19,062 nucleotides of DNA from Chloroflexaceae bacterium UBA1466. GTDB taxonomy: Bacteria; Chloroflexota; Chloroflexia; Chloroflexales; Chloroflexaceae. Positions 1 to 5,861 of this stretch are shown piece by piece. Each line of letters opens with the position of its first letter. Position 1 is the first letter of the stretch. The notes beneath the pieces are model-generated. The model was given only the letters and a program-made list of their open reading frames with translations. It was not told the DNA's origin and searched no databases. The translations under genes were made by a program, and so were the position numbers. Location: the NCBI GenBank assembly GCA_002325605.1, contig DCSM01000188.1, positions 1-19,062 on the forward strand. The letters run 5' to 3'.

Positions 1-33
1 AATTGAATCGAACGTTGCAGGTTGATTTGTTCC

Positions 34-1530
34 TCAACTATCATTGGAACCTCGGCTTTCGCTACCATTCTGTTCTGCGGAGTTTAGGGCTTCGGGCGCA
101 GCCAGATTTTGAATAAAGCGCACGAGTTCTCTTGGGCCATCAATGATTGTGAGCGCGACTCCACTCGCTTGGGCCAGGCTTTGCGGCGTATAGTCGTCGA
201 GGGTTCTTAGCCCTTGATGATCAAACATCACTCGCGGAAGGAGCGCTTGGGTGGAAGCGGTGGCTCGCAAGCCTGCGGCCACATCTTGGCCCGTCAAGAG
301 ACCGCTAACCGTCACTGTCGATCCAAAGAAAGTGTTTTCAAGCGCTAAGACGCTGACCTCCAACCCCCCGATTTTGTTTAGCCGCTCTGCCAGAATCTGA
401 AGAGTAGTTGCGATTAGTGTACCACAAACTAAAGCCAGCTTAAACGAACCAGGGAGCGTTTGCGGGAGTTTTCGCGCTTCTTTAGTCCAGCTTTCCAAAA
501 ACTCACGGGTCATCCCAACGCCGTTAGTATATTGGGGATAGCCGTCATAGAATGAGGCTTTCGGCAACCCTCGGCCACTTACGAGAAAAAATTCATCGCT
601 GGGATAGACCAGCCCGCACCCCAAGCTGCGCCGATAGCGCTGGCTGTAAGGCTGGATGAGGTCAAGCACTTGAGCAGCTTCGCTGGGGGTATAGCAGCGC
701 AAAGCCAGCGCAGAATTGGCTGGGAGCCTGGCACAAAAGGGAATTTTAGCAGCCTTTGGTAAACTCTGACAACGCTCAGAATCCTTCTCATTAGAGGGGT
801 TTTTAGCATTTTTGGGGAAACAATGGTAACGAGTCAGCCCGACGGGGACAACCGCAATCGATTGCACAGTGGGATAGAGGTTGGACAGGTCTTCAATTGT
901 GTTTTGCAACACAGCCCCATCGTTTAAGCCAGGACAAGCAACAATTTGAGTATGGACTTGGATGCCTGCTGCGCCTAAACGCTGAATCGAGGCCAGCAGA
1001 TCGGGGACGCGGGCCCGGCCTAGCAACAAAGCGCGAATTTTGGGGTCAGTTGCATGAACGCTAATGTGAAGGGGCGAGAGGTGATGCGTAATTATCCGTT
1101 CCCAATCTGCTTCACGCAGGTTGGTCAGCGTGATAAAGCTGCCATAGAGAAAGGAAAGGCGATAATCATCATCTTTAATATAGAGGGTTTTACGCATTTG
1201 CGGAGGCATTTGCGCGACAAAGCAAAATAAACATTGATTATTACAGCGCCGAATCGGCTCAAAAAGAGGATTTTCAAATGTAATCCCCAAATCCTCATCA
1301 GGGTCTTTCTGAATCTCATAAATAATAGTTTCTGATCCCTGGCGCACGTAAAGTTCGATTTGCTCCTCCGCTGTCGCAAATTGGTAATCAATCAGATCGC
1401 GGAGGATTGTTTGCCCAACGGCTAAAACTTCAGCCCCAGGCTGGAGGCCAAGCTCGGCAGCGATACTAGCAGGTTGAATGGCCCCAATTAGGCCGCCTTG
1501 GGGCGGGCGGGGACGTTTTATTTGGTGCAT
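34..1530 (-). CDS. DUF512 family PDZ / radical SAM protein
   Basis: The N-terminus has a PDZ-like segment (roughly residues 12-50, GG-(I/V)-x-x-(I/V)-x-P-x-S-x-A pattern). It is followed by a C-x3-C-x2-C cluster (CNNQCLFC, about residues 96-103) typical of the iron-sulfur/SAM site of radical SAM enzymes, then a long DUF512 region ending in a TLDDYTP-like segment. The length (~498 aa) fits the family. The reaction of DUF512 proteins is not established; members are presumed Fe-S oxidoreductases. From memory, they often sit beside the ribosome-assembly GTPase gene der, which would lie beyond the left edge here. Two starts compete: TTG at 1542 and ATG at 1530. Neither has a good ribosome binding site, and ATG is preferred only on codon type. 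A terminator hairpin lies just upstream, leaving little room for a private promoter. The family call is confident; the start is not. Confidence 0.9.
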   Translation of the reverse strand: MHQIKRPRPPQGGLIGAIQPASIAAELGLQPGAEVLAVGQTILRDLIDYQFATAEEQIELYVRQGSETIIYEIQKDPDEDLGITFENPLFEPIRRCNNQCLFCFVAQMPPQMRKTLYIKDDDYRLSFLYGSFITLTNLREADWERIITHHLSPLHISVHATDPKIRALLLGRARVPDLLASIQRLGAAGIQVHTQIVACPGLNDGAVLQNTIEDLSNLYPTVQSIAVVPVGLTRYHCFPKNAKNPSNEKDSERCQSLPKAAKIPFCARLPANSALALRCYTPSEAAQVLDLIQPYSQRYRRSLGCGLVYPSDEFFLVSGRGLPKASFYDGYPQYTNGVGMTREFLESWTKEARKLPQTLPGSFKLALVCGTLIATTLQILAERLNKIGGLEVSVLALENTFFGSTVTVSGLLTGQDVAAGLRATASTQALLPRVMFDHQGLRTLDDYTPQSLAQASGVALTIIDGPRELVRFIQNLAAPEALNSAEQNGSESRGSNDS

Positions 1531-1551
1531 TTGGCTGCTCAATTAAAGCTA

Positions 1552-1576
1552 AAAAGCAGGGTTTTTTCCCTGCTTT
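1552..1576 (-). terminator. Rho-independent terminator after the sigma/membrane-protein pair
   Basis: A perfect 9-bp inverted repeat (1553-1561 with 1568-1576, core GCAGGG/CCCTGC) encloses a 6-nt loop. Read on the minus strand it runs into a short T-rich stretch (TTTTTAG). It lies about 30 nt after the stop of the 1605-2081 gene and 22 nt before the ATG of the DUF512 gene. It could also work weakly on the plus strand, but no plus-strand gene leads into it. Confidence 0.75.
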
Positions 1577-1604
1577 GGTGTAGAGTGGAGACTTAGGGCA
1601 AGGA

Positions 1605-2081
1605 TTACGACATTTGCGGCGGATGCAAAAAGGGGAGCTTAGGGGCCCAACCATCGAGAGCCAACCATAAAACTGTGGCAATGAAAATCCAGTGCAACTG
1701 TTCTGCCACTAGTTTTAGAAACTCAACCAGGGCGCGGACAAAAGGTAGCTGTTCATAGGCCGCGCTTATCCCCTGCTTAAAGGTTGCCACCGCTGGTTGC
1801 AAGATTGCGGCCAGTCCTGGCTCAAGCCCGCTGGCACAAGAGACTTGCCAGACTGTCGCCAAAGATAAGCTGCCTGCTACAGCCATCAGCAACAAGATCA
1901 AGGCGGAAAACCTTGTTTGAGCTTGGGCCTGGCTTTGGAGGAGAGGGGCCGAACCTTGCACTAAACGGCAGAGCCGCGTAGTCAATTCAGGCGGGGATTC
2001 CCAGCGCAACTCAGCCCGCAAAACTTGATCCAGCGCATCTTCAGGCTCTTCTGGGATGAAAGGCTCTTGCTTTTCTAGCAT
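1605..2081 (-). CDS. Putative membrane-bound anti-sigma partner (no zinc finger)
   Basis: This is a 158-aa protein of no recognised family. It has an acidic N-terminal segment with an LDQVLRAELRWESPPEL stretch (residues ~17-33), a hydrophobic helix at about 58-80, and a second hydrophobic segment at about 129-143 near the C-terminus. Its ATG follows the sigma factor stop by 1 nt, with a strong AGGAGGG ribosome binding site at about 2090-2096 inside the sigma gene, so the two are co-transcribed and probably translationally coupled. Membrane proteins placed directly after ECF sigma genes are commonly anti-sigma factors with a cytoplasmic N-terminus. The usual His-x3-Cys-x2-Cys zinc-binding motif is absent, so the role is inferred from position, size and topology only. 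Confidence 0.6.
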   Translation of the reverse strand: MLEKQEPFIPEEPEDALDQVLRAELRWESPPELTTRLCRLVQGSAPLLQSQAQAQTRFSALILLLMAVAGSLSLATVWQVSCASGLEPGLAAILQPAVATFKQGISAAYEQLPFVRALVEFLKLVAEQLHWIFIATVLWLALDGWAPKLPFLHPPQMS

Positions 2082-2082
2082 C

Positions 2083-2781
2083 TCAATTCCCTCCTAGCCG
2101 AGCCAGCGCAGGCATTGCAAAGGGGCTGGAAGCGGTTTGCCCCTCATTGGGAGGTAACGGCGGAAGGCAGACGGGGGGCGAATCTTGCGAAACGGGCGGC
2201 TTATCCTGAGCCACCAACAAAGCAGCCAGGCGCTCCTTCCCCCGCCGAATATGACTCTTGACCGTGTTGAGCGGGATGTCCAGAATTTCGGCAATATCCG
2301 CGTATTTCAAATCCTCAAAGTAATAGAGGGTTAAGACTAGACGATAGGGAGTTTCAAGCTGGCTTAAAGCTTGCCGCACTTGAGTGCGAACTTCGTGGGA
2401 ATCAAGCGCCAGTTCGGGGTTAATCCAACGATCTCGGTCCGGGACTGTACCTAAAATTGTCTGCTCTTGCTGCTCGTCGGGGGAAATCAGGGGCACTTGG
2501 CGGCCCCGCCGGCGCAGTTCATCGCGCCCTAAGTTAATCACCAAGCGATAAAGCCAGGTCGTAAAGCGACTTTCGCCACTATATTGCGGTAAAGCTCGAA
2601 AAAGGCGAATGAAGGCTTCTTGGGTCAGGTCTGCCGCATCCTCAGGGTCTTTCAAGACACTCATCGCAATACTATAAACATAATGCTGCTGACTCTGCAT
2701 CAGCTGCGTCAAAGCTTCTACATTGCCAGCTTGAGCTTGTTGGAGGACTTCAATTGCTGGTTCGGCCAAGGTTCCTGCCAC
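2083..2781 (-). CDS. ECF-type (group 4) RNA polymerase sigma factor
   Basis: Region 2 spans about residues 22-93 and contains DPEDAADLTQEAFIRLFRAL and the FTTWLYRLVINLGRDELRRR core for -10 recognition. Region 4 spans about 135-188, with a helix-turn-helix (YADIAEILDIPLNTVKSHIRRG) for -35 recognition. Region 3 is absent, as expected for RpoE/SigW-like factors. A Pro-rich tail of about 42 residues (190-232) follows region 4 and is longer than usual. The start is GTG at 2781, preceded by a purine-rich AGAAAGAAAG; the next Met is too far inside region 2. It is coupled to a small membrane protein that is probably its regulator. The regulon and inducing signal cannot be read from the window. Confidence 0.93.
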   Translation of the reverse strand: MAGTLAEPAIEVLQQAQAGNVEALTQLMQSQQHYVYSIAMSVLKDPEDAADLTQEAFIRLFRALPQYSGESRFTTWLYRLVINLGRDELRRRGRQVPLISPDEQQEQTILGTVPDRDRWINPELALDSHEVRTQVRQALSQLETPYRLVLTLYYFEDLKYADIAEILDIPLNTVKSHIRRGKERLAALLVAQDKPPVSQDSPPVCLPPLPPNEGQTASSPFAMPALARLGGN

Positions 2782-2979
2782 CTTTCTTTCTGCGGCCCGC
2801 TTAGGGCGGAGCCTTCACAACTAACGTGGGGCAAACAGATTTTACCAAGCCGAAATTTGCCTGGATGCCTAAAGCCTTCTTATTCTTCAAATGACGTGAA
2901 GCGAAGGCCGAAAGTTGCAAAGTTAGGGAAATGAAGCGAAGGTATTGAAAGATATAAAGAGGAAAAGGAGGAAGATGCG
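2782..2979. other. Intergenic region upstream of the sigma factor
   Basis: 198 nt between yidD and the sigma gene. On the plus strand it carries an 11-nt direct repeat, TGAAGCGAAGG, at 2897-2907 and 2932-2942, a 35-bp spacing. No convincing -35/-10 pair for the sigma gene was found. Near 2940-2979 the strand is purine-rich. No small gene is supported. Confidence 0.4.
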
Positions 2980-3189
2980 TTAGGGGACAGGATCATAACC
3001 CCCTTGGGCCCAGGGGTGACACCTGAAAATGCGGCAAACAGCTAACCACCCTCCGCGCCATGGGCCATATTTCTGAATCGCCTCATATCCGTAGGCTGAA
3101 CAGCTTGGGGTATAAAGACAACTGGGCGGCAACCAGGGTGAAATTGAATGTTGGTAAAACTTAATCAGGGCCAGGAGAAACCAGCGCAC
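2980..3189 (-). CDS. yidD: YidD membrane protein insertion efficiency factor
   Basis: A small protein (69 aa) with the family signature: an amphipathic N-terminus ending FYQHSISPWLPPSCLYTPSCS, then YGYEAIQKYG, GGWLAVCRIFRCHPW and the C-terminal GGYDPVP. YidD assists YidC-dependent insertion of inner-membrane proteins. GTG at 3189 is preferred over the upstream TTG at 3195, because the AGAGG site (3199-3203) is 9 nt from GTG but only 3 nt from TTG, and the resulting length matches the family. The gene is usually found with rpmH, rnpA and yidC; here those neighbours are absent. Confidence 0.95.
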   Translation of the reverse strand: MRWFLLALIKFYQHSISPWLPPSCLYTPSCSAYGYEAIQKYGPWRGGWLAVCRIFRCHPWAQGGYDPVP

Positions 3190-3214
3190 ACACAAAAACC
3201 TCTAAGCTTTGCCC

Positions 3215-3265
3215 AAAAACCCGATACGCCACCACAGAAAAGGACTTCAATGCTGGTGACGTATC
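3215..3265 (-). terminator. Probable terminator between the V4R gene and yidD
   Basis: Read on the minus strand, 3254-3265 pairs with 3223-3234 over 12 bp (one G-U wobble) around a 19-nt loop, followed by GGG and five T. On the plus strand the wobble becomes a C-A mismatch, which suggests the element works as RNA on the minus strand. It lies 20 nt after the V4R stop. The loop is large and three G separate the stem from the T run, so termination may be partial. Confidence 0.55.
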
Positions 3266-3284
3266 AGATTCGCTGGCTTGGCTT

Positions 3285-3926
3285 TTAATCCAAAGGTTCT
3301 TTTCCAATGGCGAATGAGCATGTCTCTGCGCCTTTAGCCATACACGAACATTGTTCTACCCCAAACCGACGGCCCCCGCTGACCCAAGCTGTAGCCTCTT
3401 CGATGATTCCACGGGCCAGAAAGAAGACTGGCCCGGGCTCAGGTCGCCCAATACAATTTGAACACCGGGAAATGTGGTAGACAAACTTGTCGCGTTGTTC
3501 CTCTACGCGGCTGCTTTGGTCGCTAAACCGATCAAAAGTTTGGGCCGTGGCATTCAGAACAATTTTGAGTTTCATGGTGACCGGCATCAGCTTGAGCGCA
3601 AGGTCGGCCATGCCCAGCAAGGGCCCAAACTCCTTCAGCCCGAGCGTGAAGGCTACACGTCCGGCCCGCAGTTCAAGCCCCCGGGCCCCTCGCGGCCCAT
3701 ACATCGTCCCAAGCGCAATGGACGTTGCCGCAATGGCCTCAAAGGGATATTCTTTCTTCAAGTCGCTGGGTGGGTAGGCCTCGAGAAACTGTGGCAGATT
3801 TGCCAGGCGGAGCAAAGCTCTCACGCCGTTCGGGCCCATCACTTCTTCAAGCGACAGGTAGAACAGTCGGCCAATTTTGTTGGGGTAGTGCAGGCCACGA
3901 AAGCTTTCTACTGTCGTCATGGGCAC
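3285..3926 (-). CDS. V4R (4-vinyl reductase-like) domain protein
   Basis: The 213-aa protein ends in a region with the cysteine pattern of V4R domains: Cys155-x2-Cys158 (RCSNCIGR), then EQCSCMAKGAETCSFAIG with Cys193, Cys195 and Cys203. V4R domains bind small hydrophobic or tetrapyrrole-like ligands or metals, and occur in BchJ and in XylR-type sensors. The N-terminal ~140 residues are helical-looking and not recognised. The start is GTG at 3926, 5 nt after AAGGAG; ATG at 3920 is the alternative. It stands alone, with its own promoter and a structured leader carrying a tandem repeat, so it is probably regulated individually. A direct part in bacteriochlorophyll synthesis is not supported, because no other bch gene is present. 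Confidence 0.75.
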   Translation of the reverse strand: MPMTTVESFRGLHYPNKIGRLFYLSLEEVMGPNGVRALLRLANLPQFLEAYPPSDLKKEYPFEAIAATSIALGTMYGPRGARGLELRAGRVAFTLGLKEFGPLLGMADLALKLMPVTMKLKIVLNATAQTFDRFSDQSSRVEEQRDKFVYHISRCSNCIGRPEPGPVFFLARGIIEEATAWVSGGRRFGVEQCSCMAKGAETCSFAIGKEPLD

Positions 3927-4067
3927 TCTGGCTCCTTACAAATTTAATGGAGGGCACCGCTTTAATGGAGGGCACCGCAATGCAATTGCTAGTACAGGGT
4001 GACTAATCCGCCGCTGAAAGGTGGCGGCTTTTGGGGTTGAGCCCCTGGCTGTGTAGCCCCACAGCTT
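3927..4067 (-). promoter_or_regulatory. Structured 5' leader of the V4R gene
   Basis: About 140 nt lie between the predicted transcription start and the GTG. In order on the minus-strand RNA: a 6-bp hairpin (GCTGTG/CACAGC), a 4-bp GGGG/CCCC hairpin, a GC-rich CCGCC/GGCGG hairpin, then two adjacent copies of an 18-nt unit and the AAGGAG ribosome binding site. The unit contains CCCTCC, which is partly complementary to the ribosome binding site (CTCC/GGAG). Translational control or a regulator-binding site are both possible. It matches no riboswitch class that I recognise. Confidence 0.45.
3943..3978 (-). repeat. Tandem 18-bp direct repeat upstream of the V4R gene
   Basis: Two perfect, directly adjacent copies of GCGGTGCCCTCCATTAAA (minus-strand reading), at 3961-3978 and 3943-3960. 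They lie 17-52 nt upstream of the V4R start. The 18-bp period is not an integer number of helical turns. Confidence 0.9.
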
Positions 4068-4073
4068 CCGTCT

Positions 4074-4102
4074 ATTATAGCTTAAAACCATACAGAAGCC
4101 AA
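4074..4102 (-). promoter_or_regulatory. Sigma-70-type promoter for the V4R gene
   Basis: On the minus strand a TTGGCT -35 box (4097-4102) and a perfect TATAAT -10 box (4074-4079) are separated by 17 bp. The predicted start is near 4067. This is one of the best promoters in the window. Confidence 0.75.
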
Positions 4103-4412
4103 GTATTCTGTATATCTTCATCCGCCTACCGAATCTTAGTAGCTTTCTGGTGCAATTGTGCTAGGATCTTGACTCTTAAAACCTTTGCGGTTGCTAAAGA
4201 GCCAGAGAACTGCACTGAATGAATCCAAACTTAGTACAATGGGGGCTATGGTATCATAATCAGCAGCGAAATGCAAATATAAGAAAACCCTACTTTTATT
4301 TACTTTTATCTACAATTTCTTTAGGCCGGGAAAACCGTTTTAGAGTTGGAAGCAACTTAGCCATTGCATAGGCAAGCCAATGGCCTTAACGCAGATTTGC
4401 CAATCAATCCTG
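4103..4412. other. Non-coding region between murT and the V4R promoter
   Basis: About 310 nt, AT-rich around 4270-4325. It has a 7-bp inverted repeat with an 11-nt loop at 4360-4384 (GCCATTG/CAATGGC). No open frame with a credible start and ribosome binding site, and no tRNA, SRP RNA or 6S-like element, was recognised. It would be transcribed from the 4413-4440 promoter, so an untranslated RNA or a long second leader for the V4R gene is possible. Confidence 0.35.
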
Positions 4413-4440
4413 ATTATACCGCTTTTCCCCAAGTTGGCAA
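4413..4440 (-). promoter_or_regulatory. Minus-strand promoter just after murT
   Basis: A TTGCCA -35 box (4435-4440; 5/6 match to TTGACA) and a perfect TATAAT -10 box (4413-4418) have a 16-bp spacer. The predicted start is near 4406, right after the murT stop. It would give a transcript entering a stretch without a recognised gene, or a second, ~480-nt leader for the V4R gene. Confidence 0.6.
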
Positions 4441-4448
4441 ACTGTATT

Positions 4449-5861
4449 TCAAAGCCCATCTTCCCAAAAAGGTTGCACCCAGCCGCGCTCCGCCAATTCA
4501 GCCCTAAGTTCCAACATCGCCGTGTAAGTGGGCAAAATAGCCAACGTTTCGCCTGCGGGAGTCATTTTTAGCGCTTTAGCAACCGCTTTAGCGATCTTTG
4601 GCTCAACCTTAATCTGCTCTGAAGCCACCCCCGCATACTTCAATCTTACCGCCATATCCTCAGCCCGTGTGCCACTTACGATTACTTCAGCAAGATAGGC
4701 CGTCAAAGGCTCAAAAGCTGCATCCCAAAGCCACGAAACATCGGTTCCATCAGCAATCTTATCATTGATAATCAGCAACAGGGCGATTTTCTGTTGTTTT
4801 TCAGTGATTCCACTGGTCAACATTCTGATTGTTTCGCTGGCCCCTACAGGATTTTTAATCAAAGCAATCAATATTGGTTGGCCTTCGGGGGTCTGGATGC
4901 GTTCAATCCGCCCAAAAGCCGCCTTAAAAGCAGCTAAAATTTCCTGAATGAGCGCAGGTTTCGCGCCCAAAACAAACCCTACCGTCGCCGCCGCCAGCGC
5001 GTTTACCGCATTGTAAAGCCCAGGTAAGGGCAGTTCGATTTCTAATGTACCTTCGGGATAAGTAATCAAAAGCTGGCTGCTCGCCGTGCCCCGCAAGTCA
5101 AGCCGCGTCAATTTTACCTGCGGGGTTGGGCGACTATGGCCACAATTGGGGCAATGATAGTGACCAATATGCGAATAGAAAGTTAAAGAATAAGTATAAT
5201 GCTGGCCGCAACAGCGACAAAATTGGGAATCAGCGATATGATCAGTCGAATTTGTTGCGTGACGGCTATCATCTACTCCATAGTAAGTTACTTGAGCAGT
5301 TAAACCTTCGCCCAGATAGGCTACAGCAGGATCATCAGCATTCAAAATGACATGAGAAGTCGCTGGAAGCAACATTAAAGCCTTTTTCCAGTGTTTGGCT
5401 AAGGTGTCAACTTCGCCATAGCGGTCAAGCTGATCGCGGAAAAGGTTATGAATCACAACCAAACGGGGTTTTGTCTCAAGAATCGCTTGCGGTAAAGCGG
5501 CCTCATCGGTTTCAAAAAGCCCAATCTCAGCATGTAAAGGACCGAAAAAGGGGCTTGCAGCCAAAATTGTCGCGGTCAGTCCCGTGATCAGATTTGCGCC
5601 AGCTTGATTGTGTAAAACTTGACTGCCATTTGATCTGAGAAGATTAGCAAGCATTCTTGTTGTCGTCGTTTTGCCATTTGTACCCGTTAAAAGAATGACT
5701 CCCTGGGGTAAAGTAGCTGTCAAGGTCGAAAGAAGGTTTGGATCAACCAGCCGCGCCAGCGTGCCTGGCAGATTCGTACCCCCACCAAGGTTAAGCTTCT
5801 GCGTGAGGATTTGAACACTTTTGCCCAACCCAAGCGCGAGAAAGGATCTAAATTTCATCAT
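4449..5861 (-). CDS. murT: MurT: lipid II isoglutaminyl synthase, Mur-ligase subunit
   Basis: The 470-aa protein has a Mur-ligase central ATP-binding domain with P-loop GTNGKTTT (60-67), FETDEA (~116-121), the DRYGEVDTLAKHW stretch, and NADDPAV (~174-180). An inserted Cys4 zinc ribbon (C215/C218 and C237/C240) follows, then the C-terminal DUF1727 domain with KNPVGASE (~336-343) and the diagnostic DGTDVSWLWDA (371-381). With the glutaminase GatD, MurT amidates the alpha-carboxyl of D-Glu in lipid II. No gatD is found next to it; it is the last gene of the operon. The ATG at 5861 overlaps the previous stop (ATGA) and has GGAGG 6 nt upstream, so it is translationally coupled to the DUF2723 gene. 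Confidence 0.93.
   Translation of the reverse strand: MMKFRSFLALGLGKSVQILTQKLNLGGGTNLPGTLARLVDPNLLSTLTATLPQGVILLTGTNGKTTTTRMLANLLRSNGSQVLHNQAGANLITGLTATILAASPFFGPLHAEIGLFETDEAALPQAILETKPRLVVIHNLFRDQLDRYGEVDTLAKHWKKALMLLPATSHVILNADDPAVAYLGEGLTAQVTYYGVDDSRHATNSTDHIADSQFCRCCGQHYTYSLTFYSHIGHYHCPNCGHSRPTPQVKLTRLDLRGTASSQLLITYPEGTLEIELPLPGLYNAVNALAAATVGFVLGAKPALIQEILAAFKAAFGRIERIQTPEGQPILIALIKNPVGASETIRMLTSGITEKQQKIALLLIINDKIADGTDVSWLWDAAFEPLTAYLAEVIVSGTRAEDMAVRLKYAGVASEQIKVEPKIAKAVAKALKMTPAGETLAILPTYTAMLELRAELAERGWVQPFWEDGL

Noticed and set aside
3285..3926. Assignment of the V4R protein as BchJ, implying a photosynthetic host
   Set aside because: Only the V4R-type cysteine region is recognisable and no other photosynthesis gene is present.
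3474..3947. A 157-codon plus-strand frame opposite the V4R gene
   Set aside because: The minus-strand protein shows the V4R cysteine pattern and a ribosome binding site; the plus frame has neither.
3949..3978. AGGGCACCGC resembling the T-box leader motif on the plus strand
   Set aside because: Only partial match to the T-box consensus, present as part of an 18-bp tandem repeat, and there is no plus-strand gene downstream for it to control.
4018..4036. GC-rich hairpin as a plus-strand terminator
   Set aside because: No plus-strand gene ends before it and the T run is only four bases; it is better explained as part of the minus-strand V4R leader.
3936..4121. A 61-codon minus-strand frame upstream of the V4R gene
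   Set aside because: It runs through the strong -35/-10 promoter and the tandem repeat, which creates its repeated RCPPLK/RCPPLN end. No good ribosome binding site; most likely non-coding.
4333..4360. GTTTTAGAG-like string resembling a type II CRISPR repeat start
   Set aside because: Single occurrence, no spacers, no second copy and no cas genes in the window.
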